Of a stretch of 64,000 nucleotides of DNA, positions 46,585 to 59,414 are shown in pieces (the first letter of the stretch is position 1; each line of letters begins with the position of its first letter). The stretch is from Albula goreensis. Its lineage: Eukaryota > Chordata > Actinopteri > Albuliformes > Albulidae. The translations under genes were made by a program, and so were the position numbers. Where the stretch lies: positions 37,970,386 through 38,034,385 of the forward strand of contig CM040750.1 of assembly GCA_022829145.1 (NCBI GenBank), written 5' to 3'. Below the pieces are notes generated by a model. That model did no database searches. It saw only the letters and a program-made list of their open reading frames with translations, and was not told the DNA's origin.

Positions 46585-49279
46585 GGTGGGCTGTGTTTGA
46601 GTCAAACCAGGCCGGATGCATATTGAAAACCTTAGACTCACTCCTGCAGATCCGTGAGAATGTTCAGTGAAACTCAGCGCAAACAGAACATTACATCCTA
46701 TCACAGACCAGTCACACTCTATCTGTAAAAACGGATTATTCCTTTTAAAATAGTCTGTAATCTGCAGGAGTTTTATCAGTGTCTAAAGGGTGGAGGTATT
46801 TCAGACTTTAATGGCTTGATTTTGCGTGGGATATTTATTCCATGGTGATGGAAATTAGGGGAACCCCGCTCTCCTTAACTTTGGGCAGCGTTGGCTCTCC
46901 TTTTCATTTTGTTTTTGTTATATTTTTGGTTGCCTTTGGTTGCCTCTGCTTTCGTTTTTCCTGGCGCTGACATCGGTACTGGTGTGGTAAACAGTGCTGC
47001 CCCCTGCAGGCAGGACAGGAATAAAGATGAGAAAACCTGCCAGGCTCAGAAAGCACCAGTTAGGAAAATACTTAATGTAAGAACATTTAAGATGAAAGAA
47101 CTCGATTTCACCAAGTCCAGGTATCGTTTCTGCACTCAAGTGTTTTCATTCTTATGTATTTACTGTATTATATATAGGAATTAATATCTGCCAAAAATTT
47201 TCTGCACTGAAAGCAATCTTCAAGTCCGATGAGATTTCAACGAATCCAGTTTCATCCGTATGCAAAAAGCCAATCTTACTCTGTCCTTCTGAACGGGGGA
47301 GGGGGCGTGTTTTTTTTTTTTTTTTTGACCCTCCAGTCTTGCACCCCAGAAGCTAATGGTACATCAGGCAGCACTCTCTCACTCTCTTTCTCGTTTTCCC
47401 TCTCTCCCTCTCTCTCTCTCCCTTTCTTTATCCCTCTCTCTGTCTGGCAGTAGCCGTGGTAACCCCCTCCCTTACACTTGTCGGGCTTCACCTCACGTTG
47501 GTCGTATGAATCATCTCTGGATTTTGGCTTGACTGTAACATTCTCAATTATGCAAATGATGCACTTTGGTCGATGGCCGTTTGGTCGGGGGCGGGGGGGG
47601 GGTGTATTGAATGTTGGGTAATTGCTGAACAGGAAGTGTGGCTGAGGCAGAGGGCGACTGATCGGCAGGGTCACAGGTTACCGTGGTGATGGTGGAGCCC
47701 CCGCCCCCACCCTTTCCCGACCCTTTTAGGGGCCCGCAGAAGCAGTGTGTCAGAGAGATAAGGCCAACAGCCACATCACCCTTACGACAAGCCACACCCC
47801 CCCAGCCAAAAGCCATGCTGCCATAGTGATAGGGAGGCCCCACTCTGCCTCTCTCTGGGGGAGGGGGGTTGGAATCACTTGCCACCTAGGTGTTCCCCCA
47901 GTTTCCTCTGGGGGCCAGTTGGGGGATGGGTACCTCTGACATTTCCCATGGTGCATTGCATCTGTCAGTATGCACATAAGACGCTCACTAAAGGGCTGTG
48001 AAACGCACCGGTCAGCAGCCCACTTTCTGAGCGCCTGACGTTCGGACAACGTTAAAGCAACAGAACAGGAACTCTCCCGGAACCGCTGTCCATTTCGCTG
48101 GGTCTATCCTCAGCCCCGTCCCTCCGCAACCTACTAACCTCAATACCTGCTACACTAAAACTTCATTTACAGTTTTTTGTTTTTTCCCAAATTTCAAATA
48201 ATATTTCATTTCAGATGTTCACATGACTGAAAATGTAGGAAATTTGTGTTTTTGGACATTGCAACTTGTTTTCTGATAATTTTTTATTGTTGATTTTTGA
48301 CTTTGTAAATATTTCTTTTCTGTTTGAATCTTTTGAGTGTATTTTAACTCCTTCGCTGGTGAGCTTGCATTTGGACGGCTGAAGGGTTCCAGTGTGAGTA
48401 AGTATGTTAAAATAAGTTCCCTGTGACGTGGTATCAGTGCAGGTTGTTTAAGTATAAAGAAAAATCGCTGCCATAAATCGTGATGGAATCCCAGCATCGC
48501 TCTCTGCTCTCTGTTTGTGGTTAACTGCATGGAGAATGTACTTAGGATTTAGCTCGGTAGGTGAACAGCAGTGTCTTGACCAAGCTCTGTGAATTAAAAC
48601 TAATCCAGTCTGTGTACTATCTGTCATGAGGTGTGTGTAATTGGGTTTCGTGAGTGGTCATTAGTTTTGTGAAAGGGCACAGGGTATCTCGGCCGGCACT
48701 TAGGCTTGGCACATTTATGCCGTGTTAACCGACTGTCAGCTAGAAAAATGTACACAGTAGCATGCTGGCTGTAAACTGAATCAGTATTCTGAAGATGTAT
48801 CTCATATAGCAGCATGATCTTAATGATTATCGCAAGTTAATTCAAGTAAACATAAAGTGTTGTAATCGGTAGATGAAGACTACTCAAAGTGCCTTTTTTG
48901 CACACGGTGCGAACAGCGTAATCGTTGATCAGATCTGCGCAGAAGTGCCTTCTCTGTTTTTGTACATTCTCATGAGTGATTGTAAGGGTGTCCCAAATTG
49001 TTAGATTGTACGTCTCTGCATTTCCATGTTTTTTTTTTTTCAACGGTGTCAAAATGCCAAGAACTAGACCCGGTACTGCTCTTTTTAGATGAGACAAATA
49101 AATGTAACCCTTCTGTCAAACACCTCCAGAGTTTTCAGCGTTTTCTGTGCTCATGTTTGGAAGTGTCTGTTTTTGTGTAGTTTCTTTCTGCATGAAAGTT
49201 ATCTGTGGAATAGTCATTCTGAGACTGTCCTCTAGGAGGAGCTGTAGCTCTTCCCATGGAGTGACTTGTGAAACATGGC
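46583..49279 (+). other. serinc2 3' untranslated/flanking region, no gene recognised
   Basis: Unique sequence with CT-rich (47388-47440), C-rich (47695-47710) and T-rich (47311-47326) patches. No coding exon is recognised. Confidence 0.4.
47020..47025 (+). terminator. serinc2: Candidate serinc2 polyadenylation signal AATAAA
   Basis: Canonical hexamer about 865 bases after the stop codon. A second AATAAA at 49097-49102 is followed by a TG/T-rich stretch (49140-49190) like a downstream element and is the stronger context. Which is used cannot be told from sequence. Confidence 0.35.
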
Positions 49280-49773
49280 CTGTGTCCCAAATTGCATTCT
49301 TATATACTTGTGTACTGGTTAGTTCCAGGTATACTAACTAGTATGTACTATTTTGTATGCAAGTACACACAGTGGTTAAAATCCATTAATTTGTAGTAAC
49401 ACGTCATATCTCTTCTGATCTTTGCGAGAAACTCATCCGGTAATGGATAGACTGGTAACAGCGACTGAAATAGTAGTTGACCAGTAACTAGCGATGTTGT
49501 TTCAGAAAAAATGTCGCCCAGCACATATTTTTTGTGAACGGTTGTTGGTATAGTTTTATTTATAAACTTTTAAGTTGTTCTTCGCTGTCAGTTCTGAGAA
49601 CGTAGTGGCCACTGTGAAGGTATGATGCTCAGATGCATACTTCGTTTTTCAAAATAACTTGAAAAACTGAATTCTTGCTTGGATTTGTACTTGAGTTTGG
49701 GACGCACTTGATCAGGTGACTGTTTACTTCTGTACTATGAATTAGTACACAAGTATGCGATTTAGGACATAGC
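49280..49773. mobile_element. Non-autonomous DNA transposon (MITE) with terminal inverted repeats
   Basis: Left end CTGTGTCCCAAATTGCAT pairs with the inverse of the right end ATGCGATTTAGGACATAG, and inner blocks TACTTGTGTACT / AGTACACAAGTA are also inverted. The 'TCCCAAATYGCATACT' terminus is common in fish MITEs. CATGG on both sides may be a target-site duplication. No coding capacity is seen. A hAT-like origin is a guess. Confidence 0.7.
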
Positions 49774-50884
49774 CATGGTCTTGGTTGTAGTTGTGAAGAC
49801 AGTTCGGCTGCCCTACCTTACTGGTAAGGTTTGAGCCTGTGTGTGTGATCAGAATATGAGAGAAGAAGAGCATGGTGTCCCATCATGCCCCTTCACCTCT
49901 GGAAGAAGCTGCCATGACAACATGCCAACCTGGAAACAGAAACCAATGAATGCTGACAGACCAGAGTGGGTGGAGTCCTGGTCTTTTGGGCTGCGGGGGT
50001 GCAGAGGTAAGCAGTCCGTATGTGAGTGAGAGAGTGAGTGAGTGAGAACTTGTGACATACCCTGCCCCTCTGCCTTTGCGGGAAACACTGAGGATGTTAA
50101 AAATGTCCTGATTAAGCACTGGGTTGGAAATGTGAAGCTTTGAACAGGGACATGACAGAATGCAGAAACGGTTTTTCCACTCGCCTGTAAAAACGCTAAA
50201 TGAATGAATGCAGCGGAAGATGGGGCAGCATGAAGCCTTCAGTCAAAGCCCAGAGCAGACGGGGGTGTGATCTAAGGCAGGAGCAGCAAGGGTGATGGGG
50301 CTGAGCTCAACTCACACCACACACAGTGCTGACAGGATAGGTCTGAAATCACTGCATTACATGCCAGTCTTTGTTTCAGGAGTTTTATTTATTTACCAGA
50401 AAGTTTTTGGGAAATTTTTTAAAGTGTCCCTGCAACTCCTCTTTGGCTGCGTTCGTTTTGCGGGCGGGTGAGAAAATGCGCTGCTTCCTGCTTTATCACT
50501 GTCCAGAGGTGCATATGTGGCATGCAGTCGCTCAGAGAAAGCCACACTGATCTTGCTGGCCTCGGCCCTTCCTCCCTTCCCAGCATGCTCTGGGTGTGTC
50601 ATGGTGACTCAGCCCGGCAGGCCCACAGAGTGCCCCACACAGTGAGTGTTTTTGTGCCAGTTACTGGAATTGCCCCCAAGCCCCCACACCTCCCTCACTG
50701 TGCAGCCTCTGGGCAGATTGGCCCAGTCTGAAGGGAACCCCCCCAGTAGGAGAAAAGCACCATGTGACAGAGGGAGCAGGAGGAAGAGGAGGGAGGAAGA
50801 ACGGAATATGAAAATGGTGTTTTCTGGAGGGAGTGTTAGTGAGATGTACAGTCACAATAAACATCCTGACACAGTGCTCCCTTA

Positions 50885-50886
<2 letters not shown>
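49774..50886. other. Gene-free unique stretch
   Basis: Unique sequence. A weak exon-like frame at about 49853-50007 (ending CAGAG|GTAAGC) encodes nothing I recognise. Confidence 0.4.
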
Positions 50887-50925
<39 letters not shown>

Positions 50926-51003
50926 TGTGTGAGAGTGTGAGTGTATGTGTATGAGTGAATCTAGGGGTGTGTGTGTGTGCGTGTGTGTGTATGTGTGTGC
51001 TTG
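50887..51003. repeat. (TG)n repeats
   Basis: TG tract at 50887-50918 with GAGAG spacers, and a second at 50966-51000. Confidence 0.92.
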
Positions 51004-51424
51004 AGTGAGAGAGAGACAGAACAGAGCTGCATTGACTGGATTCAGACAGAAAGCAGAATCTCAACCCCATGTAAAACACACACACTCTAGAAAACACACA
51101 CACACACAGGGAGCACTGCGTCAGGTTGTTTATTGTGACTGTACGTCTCACAAACACTCCCTCCAGAAAACTGCATTTTCATATTCAGTCAGGTTGTTTA
51201 TCCTAACACACCTTACACACACCTTACACACATACACTGCTGCTGATGGTGATACCCCCCCGGATCAGAGTGTTTTATTTTTGTTTAACCTCTCAGGCAG
51301 GCCGACTGAGGGCCCAGATCTCTTCTGCCTGAGGACCCACAGTGGGCGGGGATTCTGCAGCCAATCAGGTGTGAAGGAGACACTGTGTTTACGTTTTAGG
51401 GATTTATCAGGCACTTTTACATGT

Positions 51425-51640
51425 CCCACCTATCTAACCTCTGAGCTACAAGCCCAGCTCCCTAACCATTACACTACACTGTAACCTCTGAGCTACAAGC
51501 CCAGCTCCCTAACCATTACACTACATTGCAACCTCTGAGCTACAAGCCCAGCTCCCTAACCATTACACTACACTGTAACCTCTGAGCTACAAGCCCAGCT
51601 CCCTAACCATTATACTATGCTGTAACCTACAATGCCACAC
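51425..51640 (-). repeat. 47-bp tandem repeat built from a SINE head
   Basis: Four copies of TAACCTCTGAGCTACAAGCC + CAGCTCCCTAACCATTACAC + TACACTG. On the minus strand it reads GTAATGGTTAGGGAGCTGGG + CTTGTAGCTCAGAGG, a tRNA-like head of the kind that starts fish SINEs. Confidence 0.88.
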
Positions 51641-53325
51641 TTCCACCCTCTAGGTTTTGTAAGAATGTGAGGTAAAACCTCTACTCTAACGTGTCTGTTT
51701 TGTTCTCTGTTTGTCAGTGTGTTTTTCACACCGCTATCTCAGCCACACTGTTGCAGCCCAGCTGATTAGTGTGAATGTGTTTGGGTTTTTTATCTTTGGT
51801 TATTCTGAGCAGTGGAGGCTGGGGGGGAAGTTATCTGCAGTGACAGTTAACATCTGTATGTCTGTCTGAACTGGGGGGGAACACTGTCTGCCCCCAAACC
51901 CCAGACTGCAGCACTTTGCCTCGTAACTCTGTCAAGTTGAAACAAGCTTACTCTGTTTCCCATCTCAAGCGTGACCCCCTGAATGCAAAGTTTTCAAAGA
52001 CAGCCACACTGACGCGAGACTCTGACTCACTGACCTGAGGTCTGACCGTGTGTGCCAGGCTCGTACCTCTCTGCTGAAATTACACTCTAAATAAAATCCC
52101 TTTTAGCACTTCATAACACCTTCATAAACACTACTTACACATACATAAACCCTTATGCCAGCTGGCGTGGTCTGTGTCTGTCGCTTGGTGGCTGACCCTG
52201 GGTGTGACTGCGACCTCTCCCACTGCACGTCCATGCTTAACAAAGCCTTAACGAGGGCTTAACGAGCCCTGCCCTGCTAATTAACCATATCTGATTGCAG
52301 GCAGCGTTTCAGAGACGGTGTAAGCCCCCGAAATTAAAAACACATGCCCGAGGTGTCATGTTTGTGGTTTCAAAAAAAAGCTCTTTATGACAAACTGCGT
52401 TTTGGTGCTGCGCTTGTGCCCCGGATAGTGCTCAGCAACCCACAAAAACGCATAAGAATTTTCACTTTACTTCACCTGGTTTTTCTTCCGGGCTCCCTGG
52501 GTTAATGCAAAATATGCATTTGTGCATCCCATAATTCACATCTTCAACAAAATCATTCTGACATTGCTGCTCAGCTAAAGAAAGTATATGGGTGAAAGAG
52601 AGAACAAGACTGAAACAGAGGGAGGGAAAGACAGAGAAAGGAGGGGTGAGAGAGGCCAGCATAGAGAAAGATATATTCACTCTTCTAGGGTGCTGTTTGT
52701 TTTTTTCCCAGCTGTCCCAGCCTGGCAGGGCTGTGGTTACCGTGGTGATTACCATGGTTACATTCCCTGAACCTCACCTGCCACAGGGAGCCAGTAGTAG
52801 TCCCTCCAGGGGGCGCCAGAGAGAGTGTGTGTCATATTTATTTGTGATAACTGCGCAGTCCATTACACACCGAGCCGTCTGCTCTCCCTACTAATGTCTG
52901 CATCCTGCTGGCTCCGCCAACACTGCATTCATCCTCCAGGGTATGGCAGGGTCAAGATTACTCATTTTTTGTTTTATTTTCAAAAATCCAGGACTTCACT
53001 AGTTTTTGTTTTTAATAAAAAACTTTTGAAAACGAGTGAAGATATAAAATATCATAGCCTGATAAAAAAAAAGTGAAAATCATGTTAGAAAATGGCTGTT
53101 AAACGTTGACATTTCTTTCAGTATAGCATTTGTTAGTGGGGTGATTATCCTAAGCAGATAAGGTGACGAGCTCAAACCTTAGCTTGAGTGGTACTTTGTC
53201 ATATCCTGCACCACTTTTTCACAATTCCAGGGATTTTTGTGAAAATCAGTAAAACCTGAATAACCCTTATGAGATCTGGACCTTAAGACAGTATAACGGT
53301 TATGCTGAAGATTTAGTAGGAGGGT
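51641..53325. other. Gene-free unique stretch
   Basis: Unique sequence with no recognised exon. A G/A-rich patch lies at 52590-52660 and an AT-rich block at 52960-53110. Confidence 0.4.
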
Positions 53326-54175
53326 CATACACACTTTTGCAGAGCAGTGCAGTGTAGTGGTTAGAGATACACACTTGTGCAGAGCAGTGCAGTGTAGTGG
53401 TTAGAGATACACACTTGTGCAGAGCAGTGTAGCGTAGCGGTGAGAGATACACACTTTTGCAGAGCAGTGCAGTGTAGTGGTTAGAGATACACACTTGTGC
53501 AGAGCAGTGTAGCGTAGCGGTGAGAGATACACACTTGTGCAGAGCAGTGTAGCGTAGCGGTGAGAGATACACACTTGTGCAGAGCAGTGTGAGCGTGCAG
53601 AGCAGTGTAGCGAGCGGTGAGATACACACTTGTGCAGAGCAGTGTGCAGAGCAGCGTAGCGGTGAGAGACACACTTGTGCAGAGCAGCGGTGAGAGCACT
53701 TGTGCAGAGCAGTGCAGTGTAGTGGTTAGAGATACACACTTGTGAGCGGTGAGAGATACACACTTGTGCAGAGCAGTGCAGTGTAGTGGTAGAGATACAC
53801 ACTTGAGCAGAGCAGTGTAGTGTAGCGGTGAGAGATACACACTTGTGCAGAGCAGTGCAGTGTAGTGGTTAGAGTGCAGAGCAGTGCAGTGTAGTGGTTA
53901 GAGATACACACTTGTGCAGAGCAGTGTAGTGTAGTGGTTAGAGATACACACTTGTGCAGAGCAGTGCAGTGTAGTGGTGAGAGATACACACTTGTGCAGA
54001 GTAGTGTAGCGGTTAGAGATACACACTTGTGCAGAGCAGTGCAGTGTAGTGGTAAGAGATACACACTTGTGCAGAGCAGTGTAGTGTAGTGGTTAGAGAT
54101 ACACACTTGTGCAGAGCAGTGCAGTGTAGTGGTGAGAGATACACACTTGTGCAGAGCAGTGTAGTATAGTGGTTA
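53326..54175 (+). repeat. 40-bp minisatellite built from a SINE head
   Basis: About twenty copies of GCAGAGCAGTGCAGTGTAGT + GGTTAGAGATACACACTTGT, with GTAGCGGTGAGAG variants. The core GTGTAGTGGTTAGAG is the start of the SINE that immediately follows at 54160, so the array looks like repeated duplication of that head. Confidence 0.95.
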
Positions 54176-54345
54176 GAGAGCCGGGCCTGAAGCTCTGTGA
54201 TTGTAGGTACACAGGATATTGCCATGGTAACCCATGTGCCAGGTACCTCACCTGAGCAGCTTCAGTGGATATCCAGCTGCAAGAGTGGGCAGTGTGTGAA
54301 ATGTGAAGCGTAAGTTTCTCTCGATAAGGGCGTCTTCCTTACTGC
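54160..54345 (+). mobile_element. tRNA-derived SINE
   Basis: Head GTATAGTGGTTAGAGAGCCG + GGCCTGAAGCTCTGTGATTG resembles a tRNA 5' half with an A-box; the 3' part reads GTGTGAAATGTGAAGCGTAA + GTTTCTCTCGATAAGGGCGTC, the usual fish SINE tail. A related tail fragment lies at 54860-54955 (CGCCTCTGCTAAATGCC). Confidence 0.65.
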
Positions 54346-55464
54346 CTGACTGCACTGTTTTGATTTGATCATAGGTTTATTTAATGACAACAGGCCATTC
54401 CACCCATCTTAACTGGTCATTTTCCACACCGCCTGAAGCTTGTCCAGCGTATTGACTGTCCTAATGTGCCCTTTATTTAGCCGAGTATTAATACTGTGTG
54501 TTACATCTCTGGATGAGAGGCAGAACAGCTGTCATTCAGCCTCAGACTAAACGCACACATACAGTACAGAGACAGCATAAAATAATGTGTGAGTACCCAT
54601 GTCTAAACCAGTACAGGTGACAACATTAAGGTGGCTGAACACTTCATTTCAAAAATCATTAATTACCTGTAAAATCTCTAAAATGCATGAAAGTTTTCAT
54701 GTTAATTTATTTTTTGCAAGTTCTGGCAGTTTTCTCAGCTCAGAGCAATCGGGTATTTTATACAGTATTCAATTCTCGGAGTGAAGGTTGTAATCGCCAT
54801 GCTTCCAGCGCAACAGAGTAATGATGTAAGATGATTTTGGGTGGCAGCGTAGTATAAATATCCAGCTGTTGAAATGGATACCGTGTGAAATAATGTAAGC
54901 CGCACAGGTCACCCTGGGTAAACGCCTCTGCTAAATGCCCAAATGTGATGTAATAACGGTGTGAGTTCCCAGGAATGGAGCCGGGGTGATAGAGCGGACC
55001 TTCATGCGTCAGGAGCCGTGTGTGTGATAAAGCAGAGAGCACTGTGGGACATTCTGTCTAATGATGTAGCAGAGGCAGGCCAGTTCAGCACGTCACCCTG
55101 ACAGCACTGCGTCAAGCCCGGCTCTACGGTATGAGCAACGCGCCACCGTCTCACCACTCTGTGCCAACATAACAAAGCAGAGCTGGGTCTGTGTGTGTCT
55201 TTGTGTAACGTTACTGTAACAATGTGCCGCGCCAAGCCTGGGTCTGTCTGCAGCACTGCTGTCACACATCACTATGTAAACGTCACACAGAGAAATGTGT
55301 CAAACATGGAGTACAGCACCCATGGGGGGTGGGGGGGCAGAAGTTGGGGAATTGCAATCTTGGCACCCCACCTTCCTCAGAGCATGTGTTGCTAGGTGAC
55401 ATGTTTGCTTTGGCGAGATGGCAGCTGTGGGCTTTGTCTCCCTGTTCTCCCCTCTCTTGGGGGC

Positions 55465-55640
55465 TGTATTACATTAAAGCTTCTAGTTGCCCCCTTAACC
55501 AGAGTGACTTACACACTCTCTACACAGCTGGATATTAAATTAGGTAATTATGGTGAGGAACCGTGTTCAAGTGTGCAACAGCGGGGTCCTACCTGGGATC
55601 TGCACCCGCAACCCCTGCTCTTAAAGCAGAGTCCCTCGCC
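55465..55640 (-). mobile_element. SINE fragment, antisense orientation
   Basis: Carries AGAGTGACTTACA, GTGCAACAGCGGGGTCCTAC and GATCTGCACCCGCAACCCCT, landmarks of a fish SINE read backwards. Its tRNA-like end leads straight into the next array. Confidence 0.55.
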
Positions 55641-56692
55641 CTGCCCTTACCCCTCTGCACAGAGTCCCTCACCCTGCCCTTACCCCTCTGCACAGAGTCC
55701 CTCACCCTGCCCTTACCCCGCTGCACAGAGTCCCTCACCCTGCGCTGCCCTGCTGCCCTTACCCCTCTGCACAGAGTCCCTCACCCTGTGCTGCCCTGCT
55801 GCCCTTACCCCTTTGCACAGAGTCCCTCACTCTGCCCTTACCCCTCTGCACAGAGTCCCTCACCCTGCGCTGCCCTGCTGCCCTTACCCCTCTGCACAGA
55901 GTCCCTCACCCTGTGCTGCCCTGCTGCCCTTACCCCTTTGCACAGAGTCCCTCACTCTGCCCTTACCCCTCTGCACAGAGTCCCTCACCCTGCCCTTACC
56001 CCTCTGCACAGAGTCCCTCACCCTGTGCTGCCCTACTGCCCTTACCCCTTTGCACAGAGTCCCTCACTCTGCCCTTACCCCTCTGCACAGAGTCCCTCAC
56101 CCCCTGCGCTGCCCTGCTGCCCTTACCCCTCTGCACAGAGTCCCTCACCCTGTGCTGCCCTGCTGCCCTTACCCCTCTGCACAGAGTCCCTCACCCTGCC
56201 CTTACCCCTCTGCACAGAGTCCCTCACCCTGCGCTGCCCTGCTGCCCTTACCCCTCTGCACAGAGTCCCTCACTCTGCGCTGCCCTGCTGCCCTTACCCC
56301 TCTGCACAGAGTCCCTCACCCTGCGCTGCCCTGCTGCCCTTACCCCTCTGCACAGAGTCCCTCACCCTGCGCTGCCCTGCTGCCCTTACCCCTCTGCACA
56401 GAGTCCCTCACCCTGCCCTACCCCCTCTGCCCTACCCTGCCCCCCTCTGCACAGAGTCCTCGCCCTGCCCTTACCCCTCTGCACAGAGTCCCTCACCCTG
56501 CCATTACCCCTCTGCACAGAGTCCCTCACCCTGCGCTGCCCTGCTGCCCTTACCCCTCTGCACAGAGTCCCTCACCCTGCCCTTACCCCTCTGCACAGAG
56601 TCCCTCGCCCTGCCCTTACCCCTCTGCACAGAGTCCCTCACCCTGCCATTACCCCTCTGCACAGAGTCCCTCGCCCTGCGCTGCCCTGCTGC
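55620..56692. repeat. Minisatellite of 29- and 46-bp units
   Basis: Units CCCTTACCCCTCTGCACAGA + GTCCCTCACCCTG, with or without an inserted CGCTGCCCTGCTG block, about 27 in total in irregular order. The first unit is continuous with the SINE end at 55612-55640 (AAAGCAGAGTCCCTC). Long Pro/Leu/Ser-rich frames here are artefacts. Confidence 0.95.
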
Positions 56693-56999
56693 CGTACTCC
56701 AGCGCTGTGCTGTTGATACATTTTGTTCTCCTTGGTGTTCTGGCACAGAAAGGGCTGATTTTGGCGCGACGCTTGGCCCAGCTCTTTCTGAGGACGCCGT
56801 CTCCTTATCGCGGCCTCTCGTCTGTCTGACGTCCAGCAGAACGGCGAATGGCGCACGGTGTGGAGCCCCCGGCCCTGCGGGAGTTTAGCGTCGCCGTGAC
56901 GGAGAGTGCTGGCAGTATTATGGGATGGCAGGGCTCCCTGCAGGGACTTAAGGAGGGCAGCTGATCTCTGAAGGAGAGGGAAGAGGAGAGATGTTCAGG

Positions 57000-57003
<4 letters not shown>
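56693..57003. other. Gene-free CpG-containing stretch
   Basis: Short unique segment between repeats; no exon recognised. Confidence 0.35.
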
Positions 57004-57080
<77 letters not shown>

Positions 57081-57089
57081 TGTGTGTAG

Positions 57090-57120
<31 letters not shown>

Positions 57121-57121
57121 A
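57004..57121. repeat. (TG)n microsatellite
   Basis: Pure TG for about 75 bases, then interrupted. A shorter (CA)n lies at about 57377-57401. Confidence 0.97.
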
Positions 57122-57504
57122 GACATGGTGCACTCAATAGCTACAGTGTGTCTCGCTATTATCCCAGCATGCACAGCAGCTCCTGCAGCATGCCTGAGTC
57201 ACCCAGGTCCTCTCTCTGTCCTCTCTCCTGTTTTCCTGTCCTCCTTCTGTCCCTCCTCACTCCATTTCTCTTCCCTTTCTCTCCCTTCCCCTTGCCTTCA
57301 CCCACTGTTCCCCTCTCCTCCCCCCTCTCTTTCGCCTGGACAGACTCATTGAACAATGAACAAGGGGAAGCCAGGCACACACACACACACACACACACAC
57401 ATCTCATCACCAGACTAGCTGGGCTCTGGAGCACCCAAACACACTCTGACTAAGCATTACTGAGGAGGTCACATTACAGCTGCTCAAATGCTGCCTGCAG
57501 CCCT

Positions 57505-58345
57505 GTGAGCTCTCCCTCAGCTATGCACTGTAACTACGCTGTCTTTCTGCTACGCACTGATAACTACGCTCTCTCTCTCAGCTACGCACTGTAACTACGC
57601 TCTCTCTCTCTGAGCTATGCACTATAACTACGCTCTTTCTCTCTGCTACGCACTGATAACTACACTCTCTCTCTCAGATACGCACTATAACTACGGTCTC
57701 TCTCTCAGCTATGCACTGTAACTATGCTCTCTCTCTCTCAGCTATGCACTATAACTACACTCTCTCTCAGCTACGCACAATAACTACGGTCTCTCTCTCA
57801 GCTACGCACTGTAACTACACTCTCTCTCTCTCAGCTATGCACTATAACTACACTCTCTCTCAGCTATGCACTATACCTACACTCTCTCTGCTACTCACTG
57901 ATAACTACACTCTCTCTCTCAGCTACGCACTGTAACTACGCTCTCTCTCTCTGAGCTATGCACTATAACTACGCTCTCTCTCTCTGCTACGCACTGATAA
58001 CTACACTCTCTCTCTCAGATACGCACTACAACTACGGTCTCTCTCTCTCAGCTATGCACTATAACTACACTCTCTCTCTCTCAGCTATGCACTATAACTA
58101 CCTCTCTCTCTCTCTGCTACGCACTGATAACTACACTCTCTCTCTCTGAGCTATGCACTATAACTACGCTCTCTCTCTCTCAGCTATTCACTATAACTAT
58201 TCTCTCTCTCAGCTACACACTGATAACTACACTCTCTCTCTCAGCTACGCACTATAACTACGCTCTCTCTCTCTCAGCTATTCACTATAACTACTCTCTC
58301 TCTCTCAGCTACGAATTGATAACTATGCTCTCTCTCCCAGCTGGT
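57505..58345. repeat. CT-tract minisatellite
   Basis: About 22 copies of (CT)n + CAGCTATGCACTATAACTAC, with GCTACGCACTGATAACTAC variants. The CT-tract length varies, so the unit is 35-42 bases. Confidence 0.95.
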
Positions 58346-58379
58346 AATCACACACACATTCTCAGCTACTCAGTGATAA

Positions 58380-58635
58380 CTACGCTGTAACACACACTGA
58401 TTCTGTGCTGTGTAACACACTGATACTGCGCTCTCTGTGCTGTGTAACACACTGATACTGCACACTCTGTGCTGTGTAACACACTGATACTGCACACTCT
58501 GTGCTGTGTAACACACTGATATTGCACGCTCTTTGCTGTGTAACACACTGGTACTGCACGCTCTGTGCTGTGTAACACACTGATACTGCGCTCTCTGTGC
58601 TGTGTAACACACTGATACTGCACTCTCTGGTGTTA
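58380..58635. repeat. 32-bp minisatellite
   Basis: About seven copies of GCTGTGTAACACACTGATAC + TGCACACTCTGT, with CGCTCTC and ATTGCACG variants. Confidence 0.95.
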
Positions 58636-59414
58636 CAGGCTAGTTTTACCATCCCCACCTCCTGCTCTTCTGCTTTAAAACCCCTGGATGTCATTGGAAT
58701 AGATCGGAAAGTTTTAGTCACAGGAAATGAACATGCTGTACATTCTTTCATGACATCTGAACAGACGTGTATTTTCAGATATCAGACATGTCGGTGTACG
58801 ACAACATGAGCAAAGGTTTTTTCTGTAATATTTGCATCGTGAGTTTGGTTGAGTGCATCATGGTGTAACTGGGCCAACCTGTTGTAAGGTGAGAACAGTG
58901 GAGCTGTTCTCCAGGTCCTGGCCTGTAATGTTCCCGGCAGCAGGCAGACTGCCACCTCACACCTAACCTCCATGTTCCCTCGGTAACAGTGAGAGTGGTC
59001 TGGCAGAAAACACCTTCATTTCCGCCCCTCGGCGTAATTAGTGTAATTTGTAGCAGAAAAATGAGAGATAGTGTGTAATGGATTCATAATGAGTCATTCC
59101 TCAGAACTCCCCCGACGCGCTTGGCTGCATACAGCGGGAGCGTTAATTACCGGGCTGTGTTGCGTGCTCCGGCGAAGCGGCGGCGTCCCGAGAGAGCGAG
59201 CGGCTCCCTCTTATCTCCGTTAATAATTAGAGCGGCTCGCGCTGATCTCCGCACGCGCCCGGTGTCACCTCGCGGTGTTTCCCTCCACACCCGGAGCCAC
59301 TGCCGGACCGCGAGCGAACGCCGCTCTCCCGCTACTCGCTGTCCGTGTTTTTATGTAATTAGTAGCCTCGTTCTGATTAATCGAATTCCGCCATTGATGA
59401 TATTTCTGTTGTGA
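58636..59414. other. Gene-free stretch with a CpG-rich segment
   Basis: Unique; 59110-59345 is markedly CpG-rich with TTAATAATTAGAG-like motifs nearby, the texture of a regulatory element. A 97-codon frame at 59121-59414 shows no recognisable protein. Confidence 0.35.

Noticed and set aside
49853..50007. Exon-like plus-strand segment ending in a good donor
   Set aside because: Weak acceptor, no recognised protein and no partner exons.
55396..56829. 477- and 441-codon plus-strand frames rich in Pro/Leu/Ser
   Set aside because: Generated by the SINE-derived minisatellite; several frames open at once.
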